Below, piece after piece: positions 16,405 through 25,271 of a DNA stretch of 48,144 bases. Position numbers and translations under genes: made by a program. The notes below the pieces were generated by a model. That model saw only the letters and a list, made by a program, of their open reading frames with translations. It was not told the DNA's origin and searched no databases. The stretch lies in the NCBI GenBank assembly GCA_030828565.1, contig JAURCF010000002.1:1-48144 (forward strand). Reading direction: 5' to 3'. Every line of letters starts with the position of its first letter. The stretch's first letter is position 1. The stretch is from Flavobacteriaceae bacterium. Its GTDB lineage: Bacteria > Bacteroidota > Bacteroidia > Flavobacteriales > Flavobacteriaceae.

Positions 16405-17174
16405 AATTTTGGAGTCTTTTTACTCAAAAATGCTTTGGTGCCTGTGATAAAGTCATCGGAATCAAAACACGAAGAAAATGCTTCCATTTCTACTTTGTAT
16501 CCGTCAACTCCTTGAGAAAATCCAGCACGAACTGCGGCAATTGCTTTGGAGATGGCATTGGGTGAATTTTTAATTACTTTTTCTGCAATCGAAAACGACA
16601 GATTAAGGAGTTGATCGGAAGAAGTAACATGATTTACCAAGCCTACTTCCAAAGCTCGGTTGGCGTCAATCATTCCTGCGGTTAAAATCATTTCATAAGC
16701 AATTCCTTTTCCTACCAATTGCGGAAGTCGTTGTGTGCCTCCATACCCAGGAATCAACCCCAAGGTGGTCTCTGGAAGGCCCATCTTTGCATGATCGGAT
16801 GCAACTCGAATGTGACACGACATCGCCAATTCAAGACCGCCTCCAAGCGCATATCCGTTGATTGCAGCAATGACAGGTTTTTTGCTTTGCTCAAGAAAAT
16901 CAAAAACGAGTTCTTGGCCTTCTTTGGCTAAATCATACCCTTGTTGCGAATCGAAGGTGTGAAATTCTGAAATATCAGCTCCCGCAACAAATGCTTTTTC
17001 TCCGCTTCCTGTCAAAACAATAACACGAACTGCGTCGTCGTCTTGCAGTGCAGCAAAAGCCCAATGAAGCTCTGTCAATGTTTGCTTATTAAGTGCATTG
17101 AGTTTTTTGGGTCGGTTGATGGTTACCAAAGCAATTTTTTGCTTGACAGTTACTAGGAGGTTTTTGTATTTCAT
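16401..17174 (-). CDS. Enoyl-CoA hydratase/isomerase (crotonase) family protein
   Basis: A 257-aa crotonase-fold enzyme. The oxyanion-hole segments FVAGADISEF and GYALGGGLELAM are present, and both catalytic glutamates of hydratases are in place (Glu115 in GGGLE, Glu135 in LPETTLG), followed by GLIPGYGGTQRL. This supports hydration of a 2-enoyl-CoA, as in fatty-acid or amino-acid breakdown; the exact substrate cannot be read from the sequence. It begins six bases after the histidine kinase stop, so the two are likely co-transcribed. Confidence 0.9.
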   Translation of the reverse strand: MKYKNLLVTVKQKIALVTINRPKKLNALNKQTLTELHWAFAALQDDDAVRVIVLTGSGEKAFVAGADISEFHTFDSQQGYDLAKEGQELVFDFLEQSKKPVIAAINGYALGGGLELAMSCHIRVASDHAKMGLPETTLGLIPGYGGTQRLPQLVGKGIAYEMILTAGMIDANRALEVGLVNHVTSSDQLLNLSFSIAEKVIKNSPNAISKAIAAVRAGFSQGVDGYKVEMEAFSSCFDSDDFITGTKAFLSKKTPKF

Positions 17175-17180
17175 AACGAA

Positions 17181-18629
17181 TTATATTGCCGGAAAAACAA
17201 CCCTAAAAGTGGTTTTCTTATTAGGTGTGGAAGTTAAAGTAATTGTGCCGTTATAGGTTTGAAGAATGTTTTTAACCATGGCCAGCCCTAGTCCCATACC
17301 GCTTGTTTTGGTAGTGAATTTGGGTTCGAAAATTTTATCTGTGTTTTTTTCTTCAATCCCTACTCCATTATCAATAACCTCGATCATGACGTTTTCTTTC
17401 TTTTTTTGTACTGAAACTGTAATGATTGGGTTGGGAAGATTTTCACATGCTTGTAGCGCATTTTTTACCAAATTAGTAATCACCCGAATCAACTGTGTGC
17501 GATCAAAAATAGCTCGAATTTCAGTATCGGAAGACTCAAATTGAATGTGTTTTTCATTGAAAATATCCAGTGCTAATTTGGTAATTTTTACCACGTCCAA
17601 TTGCTCGGATTGTTGAGCAGGCATTTGAGCAAAATTGGAAAATGCAGAAGCAATGGAAGTCATGGTGTCAATTTGTTGAATGAGCGTATTCGAAAAATCA
17701 TCGATTTCTTTTACGGCTGGGGGTTGATTTGAGTTGAATTTTTTTTGAAAACTTTGCACCGTTAAACGCATTGGTGTTAATGGATTTTTAATTTCGTGAG
17801 CCACCTGTTTGGCCATTTCTCTCCAAGCCTGTTCGCGTTCGCTTTTTGCTAATTTTTCTGCACTATCCTTAAGTTTGTCAACCATATTGTTGTAGGCATT
17901 CACAAGGGCCGAAATTTCTTTTCCCGATCCTGGAACATTGATTTTTTCGTTGCGTTTATTCAGACTTGTACGGGCCATTTTATAACTGATTTTTCCCAGC
18001 GATTTTGTGATGTATTTGGATACCAAAAAAGCCAAGAGTATTGCTACTAAAAACATAATAAAATACACTTGAATAAGGCGAATTAAAAACTCTCTTAGTT
18101 CCATAGAGCTGAGAGAGTCATCGTCAAAATAAGGCAAGTTTAAAATCCCAATAGGCTTAAATTTAGCATCAACAATGTAAGTATATAACGATCGGAATTG
18201 ACCTTCATCATTGATGATTTTCTCTACAAACCGCTTGTCTGAACTATTCATCAACGCAGATAAAACTTCCTTGTTCATAGTATGATCGCTCTTTTTTAAA
18301 TTAAAATCGGCTATAGAGCTTAGCACCAAATTTCCAGACAAATTGTAGATGTTGAAATTAACATTTTGAACATCCGCAATTTGATAAATTTCATTTCTAA
18401 AAATAGAATCCAAATAGGCTTCGTCGGGTGAGTACAATGTATTTTGAAGAACATAAGCGATACTGGTTTGCAATTGAATTTCTTTGCGCTCCAAACGCTG
18501 TTGATGGTATTCGTTGGACTGCTCTTGATATTGATAAATTGTTACGCCAGCAATGAGCATAGAGGCAACTAAGATCAACGAAATCATAGCCACAAAAATT
18601 CGAGTTCGAAGAGAAAATTGAGTTTTCAT
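17181..18629 (-). CDS. NtrY-like sensor histidine kinase
   Basis: The 482-aa inner-membrane kinase has TM1 (about 11-31), a periplasmic sensor region (32-180), TM2 (about 183-204), a HAMP linker to about 255, an HisKA domain with the phospho-acceptor His278 in VAHEIKNPLTP, and a HATPase domain with the N box (NLVKNALQA) and G boxes (DNGVGI, GMGLGLAMV). The NPLTPMRL context resembles NtrY-type kinases. No response regulator is encoded next to it, so it is an orphan and its signal is unknown. Upstream neighbours are haem genes; 47 bases separate it from hemJ. Confidence 0.92.
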   Translation of the reverse strand: MKTQFSLRTRIFVAMISLILVASMLIAGVTIYQYQEQSNEYHQQRLERKEIQLQTSIAYVLQNTLYSPDEAYLDSIFRNEIYQIADVQNVNFNIYNLSGNLVLSSIADFNLKKSDHTMNKEVLSALMNSSDKRFVEKIINDEGQFRSLYTYIVDAKFKPIGILNLPYFDDDSLSSMELREFLIRLIQVYFIMFLVAILLAFLVSKYITKSLGKISYKMARTSLNKRNEKINVPGSGKEISALVNAYNNMVDKLKDSAEKLAKSEREQAWREMAKQVAHEIKNPLTPMRLTVQSFQKKFNSNQPPAVKEIDDFSNTLIQQIDTMTSIASAFSNFAQMPAQQSEQLDVVKITKLALDIFNEKHIQFESSDTEIRAIFDRTQLIRVITNLVKNALQACENLPNPIITVSVQKKKENVMIEVIDNGVGIEEKNTDKIFEPKFTTKTSGMGLGLAMVKNILQTYNGTITLTSTPNKKTTFRVVFPAI

Positions 18630-18676
18630 CTACAGGATTTATGTAAAGATACTAAAAGTTAAAGGGCTCTTTAAAT

Positions 18677-19210
18677 CTATCGTCTGATTTGCTTGTAAAG
18701 TCGAATTCCTAACATCAAAAGGATTCCCAGTCCAACAATCCCTAACACTCCAAAAAGCCAACTAAACGAATCGCGTAACATCACTAAAAAAATTACCGCA
18801 AACAAAATGATCGTAGAACCTTCGTTCCAAATTCTCATTTTAGTAGAGGAATAACGAATTACATCGCTTTGCATTTCACGAAAAATCAAATGTGTTTTGA
18901 AATGATACGCGAACAAAAGACCTACAAATACTAATTTAATCAGCATCCATTGTTGTGTCAACCAGGCTGGCATTAAATACAGAAGCCAAGCCGCAAAAAA
19001 TGTAGCCAATATTGCAGAGGGCCACGAAATTATATACCACAATCTTTTGGTCATTATTTTAAATTGAGCTACTAAAATAGCACTCTCAGGGGCTGGTTTC
19101 TGAGAAGCCTCAATATGGTAAATAAACAATCGAGGAATATAGAACAACCCCGCAAACCACGTAATTACAAAAATCAAATGCAAGGCTTTTATATAATTAT
19201 AATATTCCAA
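18677..19210 (-). CDS. hemJ: Protoporphyrinogen IX oxidase HemJ
   Basis: A 177-aa protein with four to five membrane helices, starting with the HemJ hallmark IKALHLIFVITWFAGLFY, including the essential His at residue 11. The later helix WMLIKLVFVGLLFAYH carries the conserved Lys. HemJ oxidises protoporphyrinogen IX to protoporphyrin IX, replacing HemG or HemY. It sits 82 bases downstream of hemH, which performs the next step, so together they complete the pathway begun by the divergent hemA-hemB series. Confidence 0.9.
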   Translation of the reverse strand: MEYYNYIKALHLIFVITWFAGLFYIPRLFIYHIEASQKPAPESAILVAQFKIMTKRLWYIISWPSAILATFFAAWLLYLMPAWLTQQWMLIKLVFVGLLFAYHFKTHLIFREMQSDVIRYSSTKMRIWNEGSTIILFAVIFLVMLRDSFSWLFGVLGIVGLGILLMLGIRLYKQIRR

Positions 19211-19292
19211 AGCTTTTAATTTATTTTAATTTAAAAATACACGTTTAAAGTTGAATACGGCGCATTCATGCAAATATTATGACAACAACTTT

Positions 19293-20318
19293 TTAAGAAA
19301 CGGGTTGCATTGCCCATTCGTCGATCCAACGACTCAATACTTTTACCCATTCGTGATCTGAATTCAAACAAGGAACAACATGAAATTGCTCTCCTCCTTT
19401 TTCCATAAAATCTTCAGCGGCCTCCATACCAATTTCCTCCAATGTTTCCAAACAATCAGAAACAAAAGCAGGGGTCACTATCGCCATGTTTTTGGTGCCG
19501 TTTTTAGCAAAATCTTCAACAGTGGTATCCGTATAGGGTTGAAGCCATTTATCTCCTGCCAATCGCGACTGAAACGAAGAAGAATACGTGCCCTCTTTGA
19601 GTTCCAAATACTCCACTACTTTTCGAGTCGTTTCATAGCACTGATGTCGGTAACAAAATTGATGTGCGGAAGAGGGTGTTTGACAACATTGACCGTCGAT
19701 TTTACAATGGGATTTGGTAATATCTGTTTTTCGAATATGCCGTTCTGGAATACCGTGGTATGAAAAAAGTAAGTGCTCCCATTCTTTGTCTTTTAGATAA
19801 TTTTGAATAGAATTTGCTAAAACCCTAATATAATCAGGGTGGTTATAAAATGCTGGAAGGTTGGTAAATTCCATATTCGGAAAAAACTCTTTTCGCAATG
19901 CTTCTGCCAATACCAAAATGGTTTCGGTGGAAGCCATAGCGTGTTGAGGGTACAACGGAATAAGCAACGTTTCAGTAACTCCTAAATCCGAAAGCTCTTG
20001 AAGTCCTTTCTTGATAGAAGGTTTTCCGTATCGCATTGCCAAAGCAACGGGTATGGATGTTAATTCTTTTACTTTTTCTTGAAGTCGTTTTGACAATACA
20101 ATCAAAGGCGATCCTTCATCCCACCATATTTTTTGATATGCTTTTGCCGATTTCTTAGGTCGCGTATTTAAAATAATTCCTTTTACCAAAAGCGTTCTTA
20201 AAAATTTGGGTGCATCAATGACGCGTTCGTCCATCAAAAATTCTCCTAAATATTTTTTTACATCTTTGGGTTGTGGGCTGTCTGGAGAGCCCAAATTCAC
20301 CAATAATACTCCTTTCAT
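19293..20318 (-). CDS. hemH: Ferrochelatase
   Basis: The 341-aa enzyme inserts Fe2+ into protoporphyrin IX to make haem. The active-site His188 lies in FSYHGIPERH, and the EFLMDERVID and PLYPQHAMAST segments are typical. An unusual insertion just after the active site holds five Cys (205, 211, 212, 222, 227 in HCKIDGQCCQ and FCYRHQCYE). Some ferrochelatases bind a 2Fe-2S cluster, but whether this cluster of Cys does so is not known to me. The gene follows the AraC-type regulator after 36 bases on the same strand. Confidence 0.95.
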   Translation of the reverse strand: MKGVLLVNLGSPDSPQPKDVKKYLGEFLMDERVIDAPKFLRTLLVKGIILNTRPKKSAKAYQKIWWDEGSPLIVLSKRLQEKVKELTSIPVALAMRYGKPSIKKGLQELSDLGVTETLLIPLYPQHAMASTETILVLAEALRKEFFPNMEFTNLPAFYNHPDYIRVLANSIQNYLKDKEWEHLLFSYHGIPERHIRKTDITKSHCKIDGQCCQTPSSAHQFCYRHQCYETTRKVVEYLELKEGTYSSSFQSRLAGDKWLQPYTDTTVEDFAKNGTKNMAIVTPAFVSDCLETLEEIGMEAAEDFMEKGGEQFHVVPCLNSDHEWVKVLSRWIDEWAMQPVS

Positions 20319-20354
20319 CTGCCTGAATTTATTGTTTAATACAGTTTTAATTGT

Positions 20355-21248
20355 TTACAAGGTTAAGGACATTAAGTATTTTTTTGGGGTAGTATTGTAT
20401 TTCTTTTTGAAGGCTGTTATAAAATGACTCGCAGTACTATAACCTACTCGAAGCCCTACTTCATTTACGTTAAGATTGCCCGAAGAAAGCATTTTTCTTG
20501 CCATTTCCATTTTATAATCAAATAAAAAACCATAGACCGAATTCCCATATACTTGTTTAAAACCTTCCTTCAGTTTTTTCAAACTCAAACCAATCTCATC
20601 TGCTAAATCTTGTAAAGATGGTGGCTCGGCCATTCGGGATATGATGATCTCTTTGGCGTTTCTTATCTTTCTAACATTGGACTCATCCGTTAGAAAGGGG
20701 CATTGCTCTATATTGGCCTCTTCATTACGATTGAAATACAAACTCATCAACTCAAAAACCTTTCCTTTTAAATAGAGCGACTGAACAGAAGAATGCACTT
20801 GTTTTTGAGAAATTTGACTCAATACCACAGCCACCATGGGGCTAATAGGAAGGTCTTTGTAATATTTTTTTTCTTTGTTATCATCATTCAAAAACGAAAT
20901 CTGATCGGCTTCTCGGGAAAAAAGACCGTGAAACTTTTTAATTGAAATCAATACCGATACCAGCCAAGAGTGAGGTTGTAGGGTTGCTCGAATAGGCAAT
21001 TCTCTTTGGGGATTGTATAATAATAGCGAAGTTTCGGACTGAATGGGAAGCCGATAAGCACCATTATTAAACCCAAACTGCACCTCGCCACGAAGGCAAA
21101 AATGAAATTGAATGTAACTGTGATTTATTTCATGCTCCACCAAAATCGGCTCATGATGATCGTGGTATTTTGTTAGCACTCTCAAACCCTCCTCCACAAC
21201 AACTTCCTCAATAGAACCTAAAGCGATATTTTTTTGAGAATCTATCAT
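20355..21248 (-). CDS. AraC family transcriptional regulator next to the haem genes
   Basis: The 297-aa regulator has an N-terminal beta-rich, cupin-like sensor region (about 1-110, with IQFHFCLRGEVQFGF) and a C-terminal AraC-type double helix-turn-helix (about 209-292: PSLQDLADEIGLSLKKL and VGYSTASHFITAFKKKY). The N-terminal layout resembles the PchR group that senses iron-related ligands, which is inference. It is divergent from hemA and leads hemH, so it probably controls the haem genes. The 171-base gap carries a 21-bp-period direct repeat near hemA and a palindrome in the regulator's own leader. Confidence 0.9.
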   Translation of the reverse strand: MIDSQKNIALGSIEEVVVEEGLRVLTKYHDHHEPILVEHEINHSYIQFHFCLRGEVQFGFNNGAYRLPIQSETSLLLYNPQRELPIRATLQPHSWLVSVLISIKKFHGLFSREADQISFLNDDNKEKKYYKDLPISPMVAVVLSQISQKQVHSSVQSLYLKGKVFELMSLYFNRNEEANIEQCPFLTDESNVRKIRNAKEIIISRMAEPPSLQDLADEIGLSLKKLKEGFKQVYGNSVYGFLFDYKMEMARKMLSSGNLNVNEVGLRVGYSTASHFITAFKKKYNTTPKKYLMSLTL

Positions 21249-21256
21249 AAATTATT

Positions 21257-21277
21257 AATTTAGAAGTGTTCTAAATT
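21257..21277. promoter_or_regulatory. Perfect palindrome in the leader of the AraC-type regulator
   Basis: The 9-bp arms AATTTAGAA and TTCTAAATT flank a GTG centre, nine bases before the regulator's start codon. It lies downstream of the inferred promoter, so it would repress as an operator or fold in the mRNA. Size and AT-rich symmetry fit a Fur/PerR-type or other dimeric repressor site. A second inverted pair, AGAAGTG (21262-21268) and CACTTCT (21281-21287), overlaps it. Confidence 0.6.
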
Positions 21278-21304
21278 ACGCACTTCTTACTTTTATATTT
21301 TCAA

Positions 21305-21312
21305 CAAAAATA
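21305..21312 (-). promoter_or_regulatory. -7 box of the AraC-type regulator (TATTTTTG)
   Basis: A full TAnnTTTG match on the minus strand, giving a leader of about 50 bases that contains the palindrome at 21257-21277. Confidence 0.45.
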
Positions 21313-21357
21313 GGACATTTAAGCATCATTTTATCTAAAAAAATAAAAAAATCCTTG

Positions 21358-21387
21358 AGCGTTATTAAAAGTTCTTTTAGCGTTATT
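21358..21387 (+). promoter_or_regulatory. Tandem AGCGTTATT repeat, candidate AraC-type operator upstream of hemA
   Basis: AGCGTTATT occurs at 21358-21366 and again at 21379-21387, a period of exactly 21 bp, as for the two half-sites bound by AraC-family proteins. Relative to the likely hemA start the proximal copy covers about -41 to -33, the classic activator position. The divergently encoded AraC-family protein is the natural candidate to bind it. Confidence 0.6.
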
Positions 21388-21406
21388 TTTTAGTTTTTTA
21401 GTGAAT

Positions 21407-21414
21407 TATTTTTG
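21407..21414 (+). promoter_or_regulatory. -7 box of the hemA operon (TATTTTTG)
   Basis: A full TAnnTTTG match whose last base is five bases before the hemA ATG, which predicts a leaderless or nearly leaderless mRNA. No convincing -33 box is seen; the AGCGTTATT repeat occupies that place. Confidence 0.55.
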
Positions 21415-21419
21415 ACCCA

Positions 21420-22670
21420 ATGATTTATGAGCCCACTTCAAAAGGAAATACTTTTTATGCCATTGGCCTAAACTATAAAAAAGCCGACGCTAACAAGCGC
21501 GGTAGGTTTAGCGTACCCACAAAACAAATTGAGCTTTTACTACAAGACGCAAAAGATCAAGGAATCACATCCATCCTAGTCAATTCAACTTGCAATCGTA
21601 CTGAAATTTATGGGTTTGTTAGCAATGCTAGTCATTTAATTACCCTATTGTGTAACTATTCTGAAGGCACTCTTGAGGAATTTGAAGACATCGGATATGT
21701 GTTCAAAAACGCCCAAGCCGTGGATCATATTTTCAATGTAGGTTCGGGATTGGATAGTCAAATACTTGGTGACTTTGAAATTATTGCTCAATTGAAAAAG
21801 AGTTTTTATCGGTCAAAAAAAATGAAACTGACAGATCCTTTCATGGAACGACTGGTTAATTCAGTTATACAAACTAGCAAACGAATTAAAAACGAAACTG
21901 AAATCTCTTCCGGTGTTACTTCAGTTTCATTTGCATCTGTACGTTATATTTTGGATAATGTAAAAAACATCACTTCAAAAAATATTTTGTTGTTTGGCAT
22001 GGGTAAAATTGGAAGAAATACCTGTGAAAATCTGGTAAAACACACCCAAAATAACCACATCACACTGATCAATAGAACCCGAGGAAATGCAGAAAAAATT
22101 GCCGGAAAATTTCATCTAAAAGTAAAAGATTTTGCAGATCTAACAACCGAAATTCACACTGCCGACATTCTTATTGTTGCTACTGGAGCTTCGAAACCAA
22201 CCATTACCAAAAACCTGATTCATACCAACAAGCCATTGCTCATATTGGACTTGTCTATCCCTAAAAACGTAGACGAAAATGTGTTGGAGCACGATCAAAT
22301 TTCTTTAGTACACCTCGATGATCTATCAAAAATTACAGATCAAACGCTTCATCGAAGAAAGCAATACATCCCCCAAGCACAAAAAATCATTCAAGAAATT
22401 CGAAATGAATTTGATCAGTGGCTAACAACCCGAAAATTTGTTCCAACAATCAAAGCGTTGAAAAACAAATTGATTCAAATTCAGGAAAACGAAATTGCAT
22501 CCCAACGAAAAAAAATTAAAAACTTCGACGAAGAACAAGTTTTGTTGGTTTCCAACCATTTGATTCAAAAAATTACGAATCAAGTTGCCAATCATCTTAA
22601 AGATCACGACGAATCAAACGATCGTTTGACCATGATTCAAGAAGTCTTTAAACTCAATCCTGATGAGTAG
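21420..22670 (+). CDS. hemA: Glutamyl-tRNA reductase
   Basis: The 416-aa enzyme commits glutamyl-tRNA to tetrapyrrole synthesis by NADPH reduction to glutamate-1-semialdehyde. The nucleophilic Cys58 is in the conserved STCNRTEIYG motif; the GLDSQILGDFEI segment, the NADP-binding LFGMGKIGRNT motif and the C-terminal dimerisation helices follow. It is the first gene of a six-gene plus-strand operon and overlaps hemC by eight bases. The partner aminomutase gene (hemL) is not in the window. Confidence 0.96.
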   Translation: MIYEPTSKGNTFYAIGLNYKKADANKRGRFSVPTKQIELLLQDAKDQGITSILVNSTCNRTEIYGFVSNASHLITLLCNYSEGTLEEFEDIGYVFKNAQAVDHIFNVGSGLDSQILGDFEIIAQLKKSFYRSKKMKLTDPFMERLVNSVIQTSKRIKNETEISSGVTSVSFASVRYILDNVKNITSKNILLFGMGKIGRNTCENLVKHTQNNHITLINRTRGNAEKIAGKFHLKVKDFADLTTEIHTADILIVATGASKPTITKNLIHTNKPLLILDLSIPKNVDENVLEHDQISLVHLDDLSKITDQTLHRRKQYIPQAQKIIQEIRNEFDQWLTTRKFVPTIKALKNKLIQIQENEIASQRKKIKNFDEEQVLLVSNHLIQKITNQVANHLKDHDESNDRLTMIQEVFKLNPDE

Positions 22671-23565
22671 TCCGATTCGCATTGGAACTCGTGACAGTGA
22701 TTTGGCTTTGTGGCAAGCAACTCATGTTCAAAAAAAAATGACCGCATTGGGTCTAAAATCTGTTTTAGTCCCTTTAAAATCCGAAGGCGATCAAAACCTA
22801 ATCCAACCCCTTTACGAAATGGGAATTGTGGGGGTTTTTACTAAAGTGCTAGATACCGCTTTGCTTAATGATCGTATTGACATTGCTGTGCATAGCATGA
22901 AGGATGTTCCCACACAACTCCCCCAAGGCCTCGTTCAAGCCGCTGTTTTGGAAAGAGAAAGCCCGCTCGATCTTTTGGTATTCAAAACGAATGAAATCGA
23001 TTTTTCGAAACCACTAACGATCGCTACTAGCAGTCTTCGCAGAAAGGCCCAATGGCTTTGCAAATACCCACACCATCAAATTGAGGTGTTGCGAGGAAAT
23101 GTAAACACGCGTCTTCAAAAACTTAAAACGAGTAATTGGGACGGCGCCATTTTCGCAAAAGCAGGACTCGAACGATTGAATATGGTTCCTAAAAACAGTA
23201 TCGATTTGTTCTGGATGACTCCCGCACCAGCCCAAGGAGCTTTAATGGTTGTAGCAAAAAGTGAAAATCCAGAGCTTTGCAAATTACTTTCAAAAATCAA
23301 TCACCCAAACACTGCCAAATGTGTTCAAATAGAACGTAATTTTTTAAGAACACTTCAAGGTGGGTGTTCGGCGCCCATTGGGGCTTTGGCTCAAATGAAA
23401 AACAAAGAAATTCACTTTGCTGGAAATATTTCTCATCCCAACGGAAATGATGCCGTAGTCATTGACAAAACTGCTAACATCAAAAGTAAAAATCTTGGGG
23501 AATTGTATGCCAACGAAATATTATCTCAAGGCGGGAAACGAATTTTAGAACAAATAAATCGATAA
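22663..23565 (+). CDS. hemC: Hydroxymethylbilane synthase (porphobilinogen deaminase)
   Basis: The 300-aa enzyme polymerises four porphobilinogens into hydroxymethylbilane. It has IGTRDSDLALWQA at the N terminus, VHSMKDVPT, the TSSLRRKAQ arginine motif, and Cys235 in LQGGCSAPIGA, which carries the dipyrromethane cofactor. The start overlaps the hemA 3' end, indicating translational coupling; hemD follows after six bases. Confidence 0.97.
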   Translation: MSSPIRIGTRDSDLALWQATHVQKKMTALGLKSVLVPLKSEGDQNLIQPLYEMGIVGVFTKVLDTALLNDRIDIAVHSMKDVPTQLPQGLVQAAVLERESPLDLLVFKTNEIDFSKPLTIATSSLRRKAQWLCKYPHHQIEVLRGNVNTRLQKLKTSNWDGAIFAKAGLERLNMVPKNSIDLFWMTPAPAQGALMVVAKSENPELCKLLSKINHPNTAKCVQIERNFLRTLQGGCSAPIGALAQMKNKEIHFAGNISHPNGNDAVVIDKTANIKSKNLGELYANEILSQGGKRILEQINR

Positions 23566-23571
23566 AAAACC

Positions 23572-24255
23572 ATGAAAAGACATCGTGTTTTATCGACAAA
23601 AATTTTATCCGAAACTCAACGGGAACGATTGATTCAAGCCAATATTTCATTGATTCAAGCCAATTTTATTGAAACAAAATCGCTGTCTTTTTCGATTCCT
23701 ACCAATTGTGAAAATTGGATATTTACAAGTCAAAATGCTGTGGAAGCCGTTTTTTCTTTATTAAAAAAAGAACAATGTGTAGGCAAAAAGGTGTTTTGTG
23801 TGGGAGAAAAAACAAAATCCCTTTTAATCAAAAATGAGCAAAAAGTAGTAAAAATGAGTCGAAATTCACTAGAATTAGGTCATTTTATAGCAAAAAACTA
23901 TAAAAACGAACCGTTTTTGTTTTTTTGTGGAAATCTTAAACAAGAAGATTTGCCTCATGTTTTATTAGAACATCAGATTCCACTTACCGAAGTTGTGGTT
24001 TATCAAACCGATTTGATTCCTAAAAAAATGGAAACCCCTGTGGACGGTGTTCTTTTTTTTAGCCCTAGCGGAGTAGAAAGCTTCACTCGCCTGAACCAAC
24101 TGGGCAAATCGAAAGGCATTTGTATTGGCGAAACAACAGCCCAAGCGTTAAAACCTTACACATCAAATATTTCAGTAGCTACGTCTCCAACCATTGAAAA
24201 CGTGCTGCTAAAAACAATTCAACATTTTGGCACTTATGAGTATGTTAAAAAATGA
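23572..24255 (+). CDS. hemD: Uroporphyrinogen-III synthase
   Basis: The 227-aa protein belongs to the poorly conserved HemD family, which closes hydroxymethylbilane with inversion of ring D. Supporting features are the size, an alternating alpha/beta pattern, [14 protein letters not shown] and the late [10 protein letters not shown] and [10 protein letters not shown] segments that HemD proteins share. Its place between hemC and hemE strengthens the call. The 3' end overlaps the start of hemE. Confidence 0.9.
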   Translation: MKRHRVLSTKILSETQRERLIQANISLIQANFIETKSLSFSIPTNCENWIFTSQNAVEAVFSLLKKEQCVGKKVFCVGEKTKSLLIKNEQKVVKMSRNSLELGHFIAKNYKNEPFLFFCGNLKQEDLPHVLLEHQIPLTEVVVYQTDLIPKKMETPVDGVLFFSPSGVESFTRLNQLGKSKGICIGETTAQALKPYTSNISVATSPTIENVLLKTIQHFGTYEYVKK

Positions 24256-25264
24256 TCTTTTTTTAAAAGCCCTTCGGGGTGAAACCGTTGAGCGTCCTCC
24301 TGTATGGATGATGCGTCAAGCAGGAAGGTACTTGCCTGATTTTATGAAGCTCAAAGAGAAATATGATTTTTTTACGCGATGCCGAACTCCAGAGTTGGCT
24401 ACCGAAATCACCGTAATGCCTATTGATCAAATCGGTCCTGATGCTGCGATTTTGTTCAGTGACATTTTGGTAATTCCGCAAGCAATGGGCATCGAAGTAG
24501 AAATGAAAAACGGAATAGGTCCGTGGTTGCCCAATCCTGTTCGTTCTTTAGAAGCCGTTGCTCAAGTAAACGTACCCGACATCGATGAGAGTTTGGGATA
24601 TGTCCTAGAGGCTATCAAAATGACCAAAGAAGCGCTCAACGATGAAATTCCGCTTATTGGTTTTGCGGGTTCTCCATGGACGATTCTCTGTTATTCCGTA
24701 GAAGGTCAAGGATCCAAATCTTTTGACAAAGCAAAGGGATTTTGTTTTTCGCAACCCGAAGCTGCCCATCAATTGCTTCAAAAAATCACCGACACCACCA
24801 TTGCTTACCTCAAAGCCAAAGTAAAGGCTGGAGTGAATGCAGTTCAAATTTTTGATTCGTGGGGAGGCATGTTGTCTCCTGTAGATTATCAAGAGTTTTC
24901 TTGGAAATACATCCAACAAATCATTGACGCTCTAAAGGACGAAGCTCCCGTAATTGTGTTTGGGAAAGGATGTTGGTTTGCTCTTCATGAAATGTCGCAA
25001 TCAGGAGCTGCTGCTTTGGGTATTGACTGGACCTGTTCGGCTCGTAACGCACGATATCTTACAGGAGGAAACATTCCCCTTCAAGGAAATTTTGATCCTT
25101 CTCGATTACTTTCTCCCATTCCAGAAATTCAAAAACAAGTTAAAATTATGATTGATTCGTTTGGGAAAGATCGATACATTGCGAACTTAGGGCATGGTAT
25201 TTTGCCTAATATTCCTGTCGATCACGCAAAAGCTTTTGTTGACGCAGTTAAAAATTATCATTAA
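24242..25264 (+). CDS. hemE: Uroporphyrinogen decarboxylase
   Basis: The 340-aa enzyme removes four carboxyl groups from uroporphyrinogen III to give coproporphyrinogen III. Signature motifs are [14 protein letters not shown] near the N terminus, [13 protein letters not shown] and [17 protein letters not shown] prefer the ATG at 24242 (MLKNDLFL) inside the end of hemD; an in-frame ATG at 24236 would add two residues. The overlap suggests coupled translation with hemD. Confidence 0.96.
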   Translation: MLKNDLFLKALRGETVERPPVWMMRQAGRYLPDFMKLKEKYDFFTRCRTPELATEITVMPIDQIGPDAAILFSDILVIPQAMGIEVEMKNGIGPWLPNPVRSLEAVAQVNVPDIDESLGYVLEAIKMTKEALNDEIPLIGFAGSPWTILCYSVEGQGSKSFDKAKGFCFSQPEAAHQLLQKITDTTIAYLKAKVKAGVNAVQIFDSWGGMLSPVDYQEFSWKYIQQIIDALKDEAPVIVFGKGCWFALHEMSQSGAAALGIDWTCSARNARYLTGGNIPLQGNFDPSRLLSPIPEIQKQVKIMIDSFGKDRYIANLGHGILPNIPVDHAKAFVDAVKNYH

Positions 25265-25271
25265 TTTTTAT

